Of a stretch of DNA of 64,000 bases, positions 34,301 through 47,148 are shown in pieces (positions within the stretch are counted from its first letter, which is position 1; each line of letters starts with the position of its first letter). This stretch comes from Hysterium pulicare CBS 123377 (lineage: Eukaryota; Ascomycota; Dothideomycetes; Hysteriales; Hysteriaceae). The translations under genes were made by a program, and so were the position numbers. The stretch lies in NCBI GenBank assembly GCA_000467715.1, contig AJFK01000037.1:1-64000 (forward strand), read 5' to 3'. The notes beneath the pieces are model-generated. The model was not told the DNA's origin and did no database searches. It saw only the letters and a list, made by a program, of their open reading frames with translations.

Positions 34301-35773
34301 CCATCATGCACGCGCATCGCCTCTGAGCTCTCCCAGCTATAGACTCCCGTAATGATAGAACGCATGTTCCAACAGAGCAAAACCCTGTTCCCGCTTTTCC
34401 GCCAAGGCCCCGTCCACAATTGTAAGTTTCGAAAACGGGGCGCCACCGTCGGGCACTAAGCGTCCCCTCGAGGCGCCCAATGCAAGTGCAAAAAAGCAGG
34501 GCGGAAGTGCGATGAGCGCCTCTGAGAAAATGGGGCTGATGCAGGGTGATGAGGTGTGCTCTCGGTGCGCACCGCACGCGCGTGTGATTTGAATTAATTT
34601 TTTAAAGGGGATTTGACTCAGCATCTTGCTATGTTGGTGGTGATGTCAACAGTTGAGGTGCGAAATGGTGTAAGTTAGGGCAGACAGTAGCTGATGAACA
34701 GCTCATCGGGCCCTGCGCGCAATACTTGGAAGTGAAGGACTTGGGGCAAGGAAATGGCCAGTCTGCTGTACTGTTGTCTTTCTCTCAGCGAGCCACGTAC
34801 TCCTGACTTACATGACAGCCGACAGTTCATACATATGCTGAGTGAACTAAGGAAAATAAGTTCCGAAATGCGAAATTTGACTCACCGTTCGGTGGCTTGA
34901 AGTAGGGCTTACGACGATAAGTTGTGACAAGTCATCACAATGCTCCCGGTGAAATGAAAAATGGGACCAGAGATTTGTGTCTCGTTACTGATGGATTTGA
35001 TGATGGAAGTACTTTACAATCATAGCCATGACGGCTTCAAACAACAATGCCTTGGCAAAAACAGTTGCCTTGTCTAGTATAGAAAGATACAGTGCTATAG
35101 GCCACCAATATCCCACGTATGGTTTGGTTTTGATGATAAGGATTAAAAGAGACGTATTTGAATAAGACAGCACCCGCCCACGCTCAATGCACAAACATCA
35201 AGATAAAAAAAGGTATGTAAGAAGGAAAGAAGTAGAAGAAGAAGAAATAAGGAACGCTCGAGTGTAAATGCACAATCATGACCGCCAGATGAGGATATGT
35301 GGTTTGAGATCAAGGAAAATAATAAGCCAAAAGCCGCCCGCTATGATCGTGAGAGTTGTAGTTTAAACAGTGTTGTGAAAAGGACAACATTCCGCCCTGC
35401 GCTAAATGCCACAATCATTGCCGCTCGAAAGAAGAATGAAAGAAGAGGAATGGAAACTTGTTATGTATGTTTCCGTCCAGGTGTATGCAACTGTTCCTAC
35501 CCTATACCATGCTTTTGCCTTGCTCGTTGGCTGGGAACCGTCTCAATTCTCTTGTTTCCATAATCCGTTGCCGCAATTTATGTCCATGCTCTTACCGGTC
35601 CCAGCCCGAGTGTGATGTCCACCTCTTATGCCAATGCGCCTTCATCATCCCTCCCTTTACGCCATCAAAGTAATACCAGGGCCGTAAGATAATAGCCCGT
35701 CCAGACATTGGCCAGCGCGAGATTGTCGACTGTCTCAGGTGGTAGAGAGGAACTTGGACTAATCTTTCCTGAC
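31312..35773. other. Long intergenic region, 4.5 kb
   Basis: No gene found. Visible items are a GGAT-type low-complexity patch near 31465-31490 and three AP-1/Gcn4-like sites (GAGTCA 33580-33585, TGAGTCA 33610-33616, TGACTC 33631-33636). ORFs of ~110-120 codons occur on opposite strands over the same DNA (33650-34143), which argues against any of them being coding. Confidence 0.45.
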
Positions 35774-37349
35774 CTACTCTTCTCCCTTCTTCAAGCTACC
35801 TGCCTCACTGCGCTGAGACGAACTCCCTGGACTCCTTGACCCCTGACTTCTACTTCCTCGGTCGGCCTGGCCCACACTTCCAGACTCGTCTTCCATCCTC
35901 CTTTTCCTAAGATAAGGTTCAACAAACCCCACGCTCTCCCTGTCTCGCTTGAGTCCCGGATTAGATTCTAACACGGGTGCCGTCATGGCACCACTCACCA
36001 AGTCACCCTCCGAAACAGGTTGCAGCTGAGGTAGGGATGGACCCAGCTGAGGCGGAAGGGAGGACCTAGATCTTGCATTATCCGAGCGACGCCGACTGAA
36101 AGAGCTGTTTCGCCGTCGTCCTTGACTCGAGGAGCTTTCACCTCGTTGATGATACGGCTGGATAGGTCCGGAACTTTGATAGAGTTGAGACTGAGTTGCG
36201 GCAGAAGCTGAGATCATAGGCGCATTGGCAGGCGTGAAACCATGTGAGGCTGGGATCATTGCCTCTGGCGGTGGCGGCGAGTTGAGACCTGTCGCGGAAG
36301 GATGAAGCTGAAAGACTGGCGCATTGGCGCGCGCGCTCATCTCGTGCTCCCCTAGTTGCCAATGCATTGATTCGGCAGAGCGCCAGGGAATCTGCATTTC
36401 GGTGGCTACCTTCTGCCACATTTGATCTTTGAATCTGTGTTTGTCCACGTTAGCTCCATTATCCGCGAAAGTGCAATACGAGGGAAAAAAAGGATGAAGG
36501 GTGATGGACTTCGATAGTGGTATGCTCTGCTTGCAGGGGAACTGTTGGCCAAATTCCAAATTGCTTATGAGAAGCGATAAATTTACAAGGAATGGTACAA
36601 AACCAAAATTTCGCAGCAGTAAAGATGCACTCGTCCTAGGATGGTATTCGCGGTACGTACCGAGCGTAGAGCCTTGCGAGCTTGTTTTTCTTCTCTTCGT
36701 CCCAGACAGCTCGCTTTTCAAGGTAATTCTGGTAGCGTAGCCTGCAAGAGATCGAGCTCCGTCCTGGGATGCGCTTTGCGATGTCGTCCCACTTCATACC
36801 GGCGCCTCGGAGTTCAATCGTCAAGTTGTCTTCCTCTTGGGTCCATTTGGATTGCTTCTTCGCCGGACTCTCCTCTGGCATTGGCGTCTGCGAAGCTGCG
36901 CGTTTGATCGACGGCAAAGGTGGTGAACCATTAGAACTAAGGCCTGGAGGTGGAGCTGCGGAAATCTGGGGACCTGAATAAAGTGGACGAAAACCTTGAG
37001 AATGCTGAGTTGGATCCTGAGATAAGTGTCGCTGATGGATCTCCGAAATGGCCGGAAGAACTGGTCCACCTTGCATCGAAATTGGTGCCAATGAAGATGA
37101 ACCGTGCGGCGCTGCAGCTGAGTAGGCAGGCGATCGATGGCCATACGCAGGAGAGGCAGAGATGTAAGCTGGCGATGCAGCAGCATGGGATGGCGATGTG
37201 GTGGCATAGGCAGGCGACTGCGTATATGCCGACGGGGCAGTTGTATATGTCCTCGTCGCGCCAGTAGAGGTTGATGCTACTGAAGCCGTGCTCTTCTTGC
37301 TCGAAGGAGACTCGGAGCCCCGAGGCTCAATGAGAAGATTGATATCCAC
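35774..37349 (-). CDS. Myb-type DNA-binding protein
   Basis: Probable nuclear transcription factor. Exons on the complement are 36661-37349 and 35774-36434; 450 codons (449 aa). The N-terminal ~160 residues are Ala/Ser/Tyr/Pro-rich with repeated (S)PAY motifs (SPAYATTSP, SPAYISASP, RSPAYSAAA). A Myb/SANT repeat follows at about 168-215 (SKWTQEEDNLTIELRGAGMK, then WDDIAKRIPGRS and CRLRYQNYLEK). A second, more degenerate repeat follows across the intron (WDEEKKNKLARLYARF, then KDQMWQKVATEMQIPWRSAE). The C-terminus is disordered and has a basic run (SRRRSDNARSRSS). The intron is 226 bases, long for this genome; it has GTACGT and CACAG borders and preserves the second repeat. The specific orthologue is not recognised. 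Confidence 0.85.
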
Positions 37350-40300
37350 GACGGCTGATGTGGGCTAGCCTTGAGCCAGCCCATAAGGTATGAGAGTGTC
37401 TGAATTACTCCTACCTACGCCGTCCAAAGGGGTTTTGGGAATGGAGAGGGAAGTGGTTGTTGAAGAATGGCGCTGTGGAAGGTGGCAACCTGGAGTCCGA
37501 ACTAGGCGACCTCGATATCAAAACGAAAACAACCACTCCCGAAGTAGATCAATATATGATGCTTAGAAGTGCACCGGTGAAGCGCGTCGGTTGCAGGCCT
37601 TGGTCGACCGGACGGAAGCCTGGCAGCGATAGAGAAAGCCGCCGTGAGTTGAAGAACGAGTCGTGCAGCTCGAGGCGTGACGTTGGGCTTCCCTCGTCAG
37701 GCAGACAGGCCTTTCTGGAGCAGCGAGGCTGCTCGGTTATGAAGTGGTGTCGATCTCGAGGAGTCGTACACAGAAGAAAGTATTGTTTTGGCAAGCAAAG
37801 TCACGCACGGGTAGAGCAATAGCGCAACCAAGAGCAAGAGAAACAGAGGGGACTCGGGACGACGAAGAGGTTCAGAGTCTTAAAGTGTGCCGATGTTGGG
37901 CGAAGTGACCAACGACGAGTAACTTTGTCGCTTTGTCGCTCTTAGTGGTTGCCCTTAGCCAGCTATTTAGGAAGTGTTCCAGGGCCAGCGGACAGGGGAG
38001 TGAAACATGATCCACCAATCGCTCGGACTGGGACTGCTAGCAGCATAGCCACGGACAGTGAGGGTCGAAGAAGAAACGTCTGGCAGGCGACAGAATGATG
38101 CGACCTGGCGAGCGGAAGATTTCATGGAGATTTGGCGTGTTGGACGACAATGGCATGCATTCGACCTGGGCGCCACATTGCACGTCCGAGGTAGGGTTCC
38201 GCGCTGGGATGACCCACGGACCAAAATAGAGAGCTGGCTGCAGAGCCAGTGCTGGACTGGGACGGCTGATCAGGGAGTGTGGAGCTTGTGCGCAGGCGAT
38301 CTAACGGGAGCAAAAGAAACAACACCAGCAATGAGCTGCGACAAAAAGCAGAGCGCTGTCTGCTCGCGATGACGTGTCCCCCACGACTCACGGCCAGCGC
38401 TGGAGAGTCGGGAGTGAGGCTAGCAGTCGGCCGTCATCGCTCCCTCGCTGCCCGGCCAGGGCGCACAACAACGCATGGCCAGTCCGCGACTCCACGGGCA
38501 GCTCATCACGAACAGACGCCGGCGGTGAACAGCCTCAGGGATGCGTGCTGGCCGAACAGGTTAGAAGCCCATCCGGCCTGTTTGGGTGCACAAGCGCGAT
38601 GACTTGGCCGAACGCCGCGAACAAGATCTGCGCCATCCTTCGCCCTGCCCTACGGGTATCTGACGCCAGGCCAGTCGCTACCGGAGAGAAGCCTCGCGAA
38701 CGCAGTCATGGCGGTGCAGTCTTGCTGATGTGTTCATGCCGCGGCCAAGGTTGCGCTGCCAGACCCTCGACAGCAACAATGCCATAACCACGCTGCCCAC
38801 CCACATCATACAAGCGGTGAACTGCCGGCCATATGCCGCCGGCCTAGTGCCTATAACTCAACATGCTGCTCTCATCATTTGTGAACCCCTCTAGCTCCGG
38901 CCTCGCCCGTGCTGCTTGTAGATGACCTCTGTGCAACAACGCTCCACGTGAGCTGCCATCCGGCGTCCTGCCTGCCGGTGGCGGCGGTGCGGTGTCCAGG
39001 GGCCACGTTGTCTGCTCTGTAGCCCAGAGCCTGCAGCGCGCACGACTGCTGGAGGAAGAGTCTTCGAGGAAGCAGGATTCCGGAGGAGGCCACTCACTTG
39101 CAGCTCATACCGAGCCCACCAGGGATACCTGATGATGCGCATTAGGCGGTGAATGACGCCTGATTCAAGCTCGCCGTCTGGTTATTGCTGAGCGTTTGAG
39201 ACAAGTTTGGATGGAGGCGCTATTCGGTGCTAAAACGTCCGAGGCGCATTAGCTGGCGTGGAGACGCACGGGGCCAGTGTTCATGTGGTTCATGTGTGGA
39301 GAGCGAAAAATTGCTTAGTATGGCGCGGCTATGGTGTAGTGTAGAGTGAGGGGATTGAATTATACGAATTTCGCACTATGTAGTCTCTGTGTGCGGCTGC
39401 GAGGGTGATTTTTCCAAGGCCCCGGTCCCAGGACATCCTGCGTCCCGACAGTCCGTCTCTCTTGCCTCATCCTGCTGGGCGATGCGTGGATGATTGGACT
39501 GCTCAGGCCCTCTACACAGCCAGCAAGCCCGCTGCGACGTTTGGCTTGATTGGACGGCTCCGGTTGGTTAAGCTAATCTGGGGTTATGCGATGCCAGCTG
39601 GCTGTCATCGCCCATGGCCTCGCAGCCGAACCAGTTCATCAATCTGTACGTATGCGAAGGAACTGCATCCTGGCCTGCTGTCTTGTATTTTTAGTGCTGG
39701 CTACATCAGATAGGCGGTGAGGCCCTAAGGGATTAATGAGTTGTTGGGACTCGATGCCGCCGTCCCTGGAGCAGCAGTGGGAAGGGGGCTGATGGGTGCA
39801 GAGTGCTTCTTTCGATCGCGGTGCTGGCGACTCGGAGTGAAGCACGGCGGAATCACGGAAGAGAGCGTCCTGACATACAGTGATCCGTGCCGAGGACGAA
39901 GGGGTAGGGCGAAGATTAGTGTGCAATATCACCGGGCTTGGCTAACGAACGAAGGGGTGTGTGGTGTGTGGTGGTGAAGGAGGTCTCAGAAGAAAAGCAA
40001 CTGGCTTGCAGGCCACCTCTAAGAATCGGACGTCGAGCCTCGAACGCGAACGCGATGCTCAAGAACACCCTGTTGGGTCATATGTGGCCGGGTGGGGAGC
40101 GTTCACGGGCTGCCAACGGCGTGGGGGGCGTCTCTGTTGACAGCTCTCGCGGGATGTGGGATGTTCAGGGCCCAGGCTTTATGTATCTGCGTATTCATCG
40201 TGCTCGTCTAGCATTCCGCTTCTAGAAGTACCACAGAATAATTCCCCGATGACTTTGGCGACACGCTCCGACTCACCGCGCAACACCTGCAACACCACCA

Positions 40301-40576
40301 TACGAAATCCACGGTCGAGCGTCACCCATCAGCTGGCCGACACTTGACGAGTCACATTCTCCGCCAACCTTGCCAGCTTCGCGGCCAGTGTTGCGCTCAG
40401 CCTGGGGATTGCCCTTCACTTCACCAACGCATCTCTGCCCGCCAACACCATTGGTGCATGCCACTCCGGCCAACAAGAGCCAGGCCGTATCTGGCTTCAG
40501 CATTCTGTTTTGCCCCCGTTAACCTCTTCGTATCCGTCTAGTTCGTCCAGCTGTCATCTGTCATCTGGGGTCCAGA
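37350..40576. other. GC-rich intergenic region, 3.2 kb
   Basis: No gene supported. From about 37.9 to 40.3 kb the DNA is visibly more GC-rich than its flanks, with CG-rich text on both strands. Many overlapping ORFs of 60-137 codons occur in all frames, as expected for GC-rich non-coding DNA, and none has a recognisable motif. It lies between the 5' ends of the Myb gene (-) and ALF1 (+). Confidence 0.45.
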
Positions 40577-43455
40577 ATGTCCCTCCAGGCTGCTGCCGAC
40601 GTTCCTCTGCTCATCGTCTCGCCCAACTCGTCGTCTGAGCGGCGAGTAACACCATCGTGGAGCATAGCGCACTTCAAGACACGCCTTGAGCCTATCACGG
40701 GTATCCCGGCTTCATGTCAAAGGCTCACGCTGCGAGTTCGCTCGCAGGAGGCCACGCCCATCGAGGCCACGGATGAAGAGAACACGCAACTAGCGGCGTT
40801 CCCATTGCAAGCCTACGCTGAAGTCAACGTAAGTCAGATATCATTTCTTGATTATCAAGGAAATGCAACCATAGTCCCTGAAAGCGATAGCAGACGTCGT
40901 CGTATCGCCGCATGCCACATTTTGCTGTTTTAGATCCCGGCCGCAAATCCCTGTTTAGGCTGCATGGCAGCTTTTGTCCTTATTCCACTTTTTGCTTTTT
41001 GTCTGTTAAGCATCAAGCCGTCACAGCATCACCTTCACTCCCCACAGCGCCCATCACCAGCCCATAATCCGAATTCGAACCATGACAGGCTTGGCGTGGC
41101 GCTTCTGCGCTGCGAGTGCCACTGCCTCACTTTCAGATCCCAAACTAGACAGGGCGATAGATCCCGGCAGGCCATTTCACCATATCTTATGATTCTTTGC
41201 TTTAATCTATCTACGTTTTGTTTTGTTCCTGCTCATGCGAACCTCGGAAGTCTGCTTTCTGCGATCGTCTATCCCTGCATTGTCACCGTGAAGCCGTTTT
41301 AAGGCCTGGGACTCCATGCTGGGGTCCATGACGACTTGATGATAGGTCGAAACACCATGTTTCCGTTCTGATCATCTTGCCCGCAGGTTGTCGACACCCG
41401 CCCGCCTTCGGCCCGCACGGATTATTCGGATGTTTCGTCGGTACCAAAATATACCATGCCAAGCACAGAGTATGAGTCTCTCTCAGACAGCGTGCTGGCA
41501 TGGAAGAAGAACCAGAAGCTTGGTCGGTTCAATCCGAATGCTCCCAGCATTGAAGAACAAAAGATCCGAGCTATAGAGAGAGAAATTGAAGAAAGAGGTA
41601 AGCACGCGATTGTTGATTTTCCATGCGTTCCGTTTTGTTGCTCGCCGTCTGGTCTCTCTTTTTGGGTCTCTGCGGGCGAGACACGTGCGGCTGTGGCGTA
41701 TTATGAGCCCCCGAAGAAGCAAACAACAACTTAAATTGCACCATGGTGCGAGATACCTCGAGCTGGTCGTCTTACCTCATCTCAAACCGCCAAAATCAAC
41801 GTGCACGATTCAGAGCTTTCCCAAAACGGACACATGCATCTGGGCGAATTGCTTCATTCAGGAGCCCGCCCAAAGATGCCCAAAGGCTTCTCGTAAAGCC
41901 TCGCCCTGCAATTTGTCATGAAACTCATCTCGGCGGTTTTCGATTCATGACATTCAAAAACATTCCTCTTACCGGCATTGTAACGGACCATTTCCGTTTC
42001 GGGCGAACTTCCACCGGAGCCGCCCTCGAACTCGTTTGACAAGTTTCAGTCCACTGAGGCATTTCTTAGCCAGTGAAGTGATTGCGCATAACGTTGAAAC
42101 CGTCACTTCGACCGCGAACTGCATCTGCGGCCTCGGTAATCTTTTACGAATGCTTCGGCGATCATGCACGCTCTCTCCACTATCCACAGCACTGGAAGCA
42201 GCCTCACCGATGATCACAGGTGACAGGGCTTGTTATACTGCATCTGGCGGCTACAGTTCCGAATCCGACCCAACCACTCAGCCTCATAGTATTCCTCCTT
42301 TTCGCCACATTGTGCAGACTTGGCAGGGCGTAGAATCGGCGATGTGAGAAGGCGACAAAGTGCAGGAGAGACATAGGATGGCAAGGAAGGAACCCCGCAT
42401 ATTGATGAGCATGATCAGCACAATGTCGACTTCAACTGAACCAATTTGCGCATCATCGAACCACTAAAAGACTGTCAACGAAGGCGGTCGATCCGGTTGG
42501 TTGCTTCAACTGTGCACGACAGTCGTTGCAGGCCAGTCCGATGTACATGAATACGGTACCGCCTCCAACGTTCTGCATGGCGACTTGCAAATCAAAGCTG
42601 TAGCATGCTTCCTTCCAGATCCAACCTACTCGCATACATGCAAGTTTTGCAGACGAGTACCCACAGCTCGATACAAGCCCAACACCAAAGTCATCTTTTC
42701 TCGTCAGGCCTGGAGCTTTTCGCTTCAGCACTTTAGCATGTCCAAAGTAGACGAGCACGCATGTCGCCTTCAACGCCCTCAATAACATGACACCCGTCAA
42801 ATCATCTTGTGGAAAGTCTCATTCGCGGCCCGACCCGCCGGTGGAAAGCGAGTGTGCACCTGACACCCTCCGTCCATGATGCAAAGCTCGATACTGCAAC
42901 TACCATTCGTGCTCTGGCCTTGAGCTTTGGACGTTTTTCAATATACTTGCAGTATGCCCATATCCCATCCGCCGCAAAAATCGTCTACCTGTTGAAGATC
43001 TCTCTCGTCCTCGCTCTACCCTGCCCTGAATCGCTGCCTCTCTATCCTCATCACTTCCCCCATCTCCGATCTCAGCCGTTCGCCCCAATACCGCCTTCCC
43101 AATACCGCTCTCCCAATACTACCTTCCCGAAACCGCCTTCCCAAAACAACCCCCAACTAACCACCCCACGCGCATAGGCCTAACCCTCTACTCCCGCTGC
43201 CAACTCCTCCCCTCCACCGACGGCCGCCGCGGCACAATCTCCTACATGGGCTCCGTGCCAGAGATCCCCGGTCTGGGCTCCTGGATCGGCATCACGCTCG
43301 ACGAGCCGACGGGCAAGAACGATGGAAGTGTCAAGGGAGGGAAGCGGTACTTTGAGTGTGGGAAGAACTGTGGGGTCTTTGTTAGACCGGAGCGTGTTGA
43401 GGTGGGGGATTTCAAGGTGTTGGGGTTGGAGGATGAGGAGATGGAGGAGATTTAA
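40577..43455 (+). CDS. ALF1: Tubulin-folding cofactor B (CAP-Gly protein)
   Basis: Cofactor B binds newly folded alpha-tubulin and works with cofactor E. Exons 40577-40828, 41387-41597 and 43178-43455 give 247 codons (246 aa), the normal family size. Exon 1 is the ubiquitin-like N-terminal domain (MSLQAAADVPLLIVSPNSSS). Exon 2 is the conserved linker (VVDTRPPSARTDYSDVSSV, then LAWKKNQKLGRFNPNAPS). Exon 3 is the CAP-Gly domain (RRGTISYMGSVPEIPGLGSW, GKNDGSVKG, CGVFVRPERVEVGD) with the terminal EMEEI tail that mimics the tubulin C-terminus. The introns are 558 and 1,580 bases. Splicing is unambiguous because protein homology runs directly across both gaps. ORFs inside the introns have no family features. 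Confidence 0.93.
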
Positions 43456-43988
43456 GGTGTAGTAGAACATGGATGGAAGTAACACGTGTTCATTCATTGA
43501 TGGGCTCAACGGATAGCGGGAGTAGGTCCCATCTCGACAGGATGGATGGAGAGCATCCGAGTCACAAAAATTACGAGTAATAGAAAGATATCAATGTCTG
43601 AAGTGCAATGTATATGTGCAGGTCTTATCAAAAGTACCTATCGATAGCCGACATATGCAAGCCAAGCATGTATACATGAACAAAAAGGAGCAAGAACGCC
43701 TCGCTGAACGCAAAGAGGGGGTATAACAACGCTCCCGACCCAAATTCCACCAGACCGATGCAGATGCATACAACGTAAAAGCGTGAGAGGGTGAATGCGG
43801 GACCAGAAAGTCCAAGGGAGGAGATAAGATGTATATGCAGATGCCAGGGTCATCACTACGGATTCCCACTCCACTCATTTACGTACTCTCCTACTAACGA
43901 TCAGTAAAAGTTCACCATTTTATTTAAGACAATGATAGGAAATACTCACCGCTAACGTTCACTTCACCAGATACCATCAAGTGCTACG
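43456..43988. other. Convergent spacer between ALF1 and the Hook gene
   Basis: Contains only the 3' ends of two convergent genes. No further feature seen. Confidence 0.5.
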
Positions 43989-44001
43989 CTACCATCCGAG
44001 A

Positions 44002-47000
44002 CTAAACCCACCCATTAGAATCTAAATTACCAAAGAAAAGAAAAATAGCGCCAAACTGATGGCCAAAAAGAACTCCAGAACATACCGGAGTCAAACTCCC
44101 ACCAACCTCCAATCTCCTCCGCCCGAGCCAGCTCTTAGGCGCTTCACTCTTCCGCTGCAAGATCACGGTATTACTCTGCAGTCTAGAGTTCATGTCGTAC
44201 CAAGCGGACGCCATGAGATTATTCTCTCTCCTCAGATTAAAGACTTCTTGTTGTAGTTCTTCTGAAGCCAGTTTACCGCCTTCGGCTTTCGCTTTCTCGA
44301 GCTCGTGTTTGAGGGAGGTGGTCAGGGCTTGTTGGTCGTGGAGATCCTAGAGTGAAAGAATATTAGTCTAGGGACAAGGAGGTGCGGGGCGAGAGGTGCA
44401 GTGAAGAACGCTGACGGTCAGGATCATAAGGGTTTGCTGTGAGGGACGGTGCTGTAGGGGGAGAGAAGGTCGAGCCGACGGGTGAGGGGAGGGGAGATGG
44501 GAACGCAGGTGCTGACGCACTTGCCCGACTAGTTGGTCGGCTGGAAAGCTGCTCGGGTAGCGGTTCCTTGTTCTCCTTGTTCTCCCCTTTGGTAGGCGTG
44601 GCCATTGCACGGAAAAACTTCGACAGTTTGGAGCCTAAGCCACTCGTGCTCTTCGCTGACGGGGCGGGAGAGGCGAGAGGAAGTGCCAGCGAGCGCACAG
44701 ACTGAGGCCGGCTGGGTGGGGCAAGACCGCGAGGAGAGTTTAAGGAAATTGTGGAGAGGGGACGAGAAGGGGGAGAACTCATGCGAGATTTCATAGTGGA
44801 AATCGCAGGAGAGAAAGCAGAGTACTTGGGTCGCGAAATCTGGGATAGGCTTACTTTCTTTGCCATATCAAGTGCTTCTTGCATGCCTTGTACCCGATCG
44901 GTGATATCGGTGGCTGCAGAGTCTAGCATCTTGGGCTGGTCTTCCGGAGTCGACTTTGTGACTGCGTTGATTTTACCTTTGATCTCTTTGAGAAGTTCAG
45001 CAGAGCGTAGTTTTTTCAGCCCACCAGGCAAGTTATCGCGATCAAGCAGTGCCGTTCGGAGGAGACTAGTCTTCTCATCCAAGTTGAGCTCGAGGTTTTG
45101 ACTATGTTGCTGAAGCTTCTGGTATGATGTTAAGAGCCGCTCATTCTCAGCTTGCAACCCTTGAGACTGCGATTCTTCGCTAACGCCGTTTGGTGCTTCA
45201 ATGCTGTCAGAAGTGTCCTCCTCATCGGATTGCCCAAACTTACTCTTATTGAGACTGTTGCGGAGCTCGGCGTTCTCTAACTCCTGCTCGCGGAACTTAC
45301 GCTGGAGCTCCTGGAGCTCTGTCTCCGTGGCTTGCAACTTCTGATTCTGCTCGAGAAACGGTCTATATTGTAAGCGGACGTCATTGGCAGCGTCTCCAAG
45401 ATTCACATACCGTTGACTCTCTTCATCAGTGTTGGTCATGACATCCGACCTCAGTCCAAGGTTCTCCTGTAGTTGCTGGAGATATTCATTCTCGAGATTC
45501 TTCAACCGTGCCGACAAAACGTCGACTCGCTGTTGAAGCGTGATAGACTCCGACATAACGTGTCCATCAGTCTTCGCAGTTCCAGGCTCCTCGAAAATTG
45601 TTGATTCATCGTTCACGAGCTCATCTTCAAGGCTCTGTCCTCGTTGACCGTGACTGGAAGACTCAAACTCCCGTAAGCGGTCTTCCAGTTCTTTACGAGC
45701 ATCTTCCGCCCTGCCCTGTAACTCCCTAGTCTGTTCAAGTTGCTTTACGAGAAGCTGGTTGTCATGCTCGACCCGGGTTCGCTTGCCTTTCTCTTCGAAG
45801 ATTGACGTTTCGCATTGTACGATTGTCTGAGTTGCTTCTTTATTCGCCTTCTCTAGTGCAGCACAACGCTCCTCGAGAGTCTCGAGCTTCTGGATTTGCT
45901 CGCGAGCATTTTGATAATCCTGGCGTAGGCTCTCCAAATTCCTCGATTCTTGAGACAACGACTGAATCTTCTTCCTTAAGTTCTCATTGGCCTTGGCTTT
46001 CTGAGCTAGCTCATCCCTCTCGGCTTTTACCAGCTGCAGCTCATCGCGAAGATCCTGCTTAGTGTCAGTATCACCTCGGAGGCGCGCAAGCAATCGTTCT
46101 TGGTTTGCCGCAAGATCTTTTGTGCTGGAGAGGTCGGATTCAAGTTCGGCGATGTATTGTCGGTCTTTTGAGACTTCAGCCCGAAGATCCTCATATTCCT
46201 CATTTTCTGTTTTCCGACCACCTCGCACATCTAAATGCAACCGGGCTTCCACTAACTCCTCCTCAAGGGTAGCTACCCTGGTGCGAGACTGCGACAAGTC
46301 TTCGGTGAGTTGAGCTACCTGAGACTTCAGCTGATTCCGCTCCCGGTTTACTTGGAACAATTGTGCTTCTTGCTCAAGACCAGAGTCGCGTTCCATTGAC
46401 GGCGCTCGGGGAGGTGTCCTATAAGCAGATGCATTTGGCTCCGGAGTGAGCACTTGATCAACGCCAAGTTCAGCCATCCGCTCATCCAATGTTTGCATCG
46501 ATTGAATAGCATTGGCAATTGTTTCTCCAGCTTGCGGTCCTAGTTCGCCCATCATCTTGATCATACGTTCGTTCGATTTGGAGGAGTAGAAACCCGCGAG
46601 GAGGATAGCCATCGTTAGCTGGGCTTGTATGTTAGAAGGCGCTCGGTTTCTATAGGAATTTATAGGAGGTGATACCTTCCCTGTCAACATTGTCGACCCA
46701 TCCTGTGTGCCATTCTTCAAGCCCGGAATCATCCTCTTGGTCAAGGCCGGCAATCTTCCGCACTCATCCCGTATATAAGTTGATACTGAACGCTCGATGT
46801 ATTTTACTATAATCTAGTTAGCCTTCTACTTCTCATATGTGGTGATAGGGAGTAGGAGTGACGCACAGTTCTGCCATCGCGGTATCCAATTCTCCGATGT
46901 TCTCCGGTCATCGTCTTCCGGAAGGGTGCCTGTGAAGTAGTCCGGATCAAGATCCCTAAGTATCTGCCACAGTATTTGGCCGTCTTCGAGCTGGTTCCAT

Positions 47001-47148
47001 GAGTGTACTCGTCGTGGGAGATCGTTCTTGTTCACCTGTGAATATAAGTCAGCCTAGGAATCAATATGGAGGGAAGGGTTTACACGCGAACGCGAATACG
47101 TACCCAGTCCAAGAGAGCTCTAAGTAGCTCGGGTTTGAAATCGTCCAT
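44002..47148 (-). CDS. hookA: Hook-family dynein/endosome adaptor (HookA-like)
   Basis: Hook proteins link early endosomes, through the FTS-FHIP complex, to dynein-dynactin. Exons on the complement: 47104-47148, 46867-47035, 46676-46806, 44855-46618 and 44002-44346; 818 codons (817 aa). The N-terminal HOOK domain is clear: MDDFKPELLRALLDWV, NQLEDGQILWQILRDLDPDY, then LKYIERSVSTYIRDECGRLP and MAILLAGFYSSKSNERM. A long coiled coil follows (about 190-690). The last exon (LMASAWYDMNSRLQSNTVIL ... EAPKSWLG) is the conserved fungal Hook C-terminus. The intron before it is 508 bases and is open in frame: retention would add 163 Ser/Pro/Arg-rich residues and end at 44363. A further small intron (44022-44085) could replace the last residues and end at 43989. 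Confidence 0.88.

Noticed and set aside
37350-40576. Many ORFs up to 137 codons in the GC-rich spacer
   Set aside because: All six frames are open to a similar degree because stops are rare in GC-rich DNA; none shows a domain.
41743-42347. ORFs of 98 and 103 codons inside the long cofactor B intron
   Set aside because: No recognisable domain or coding-like pattern, and the cofactor B protein is complete without them.
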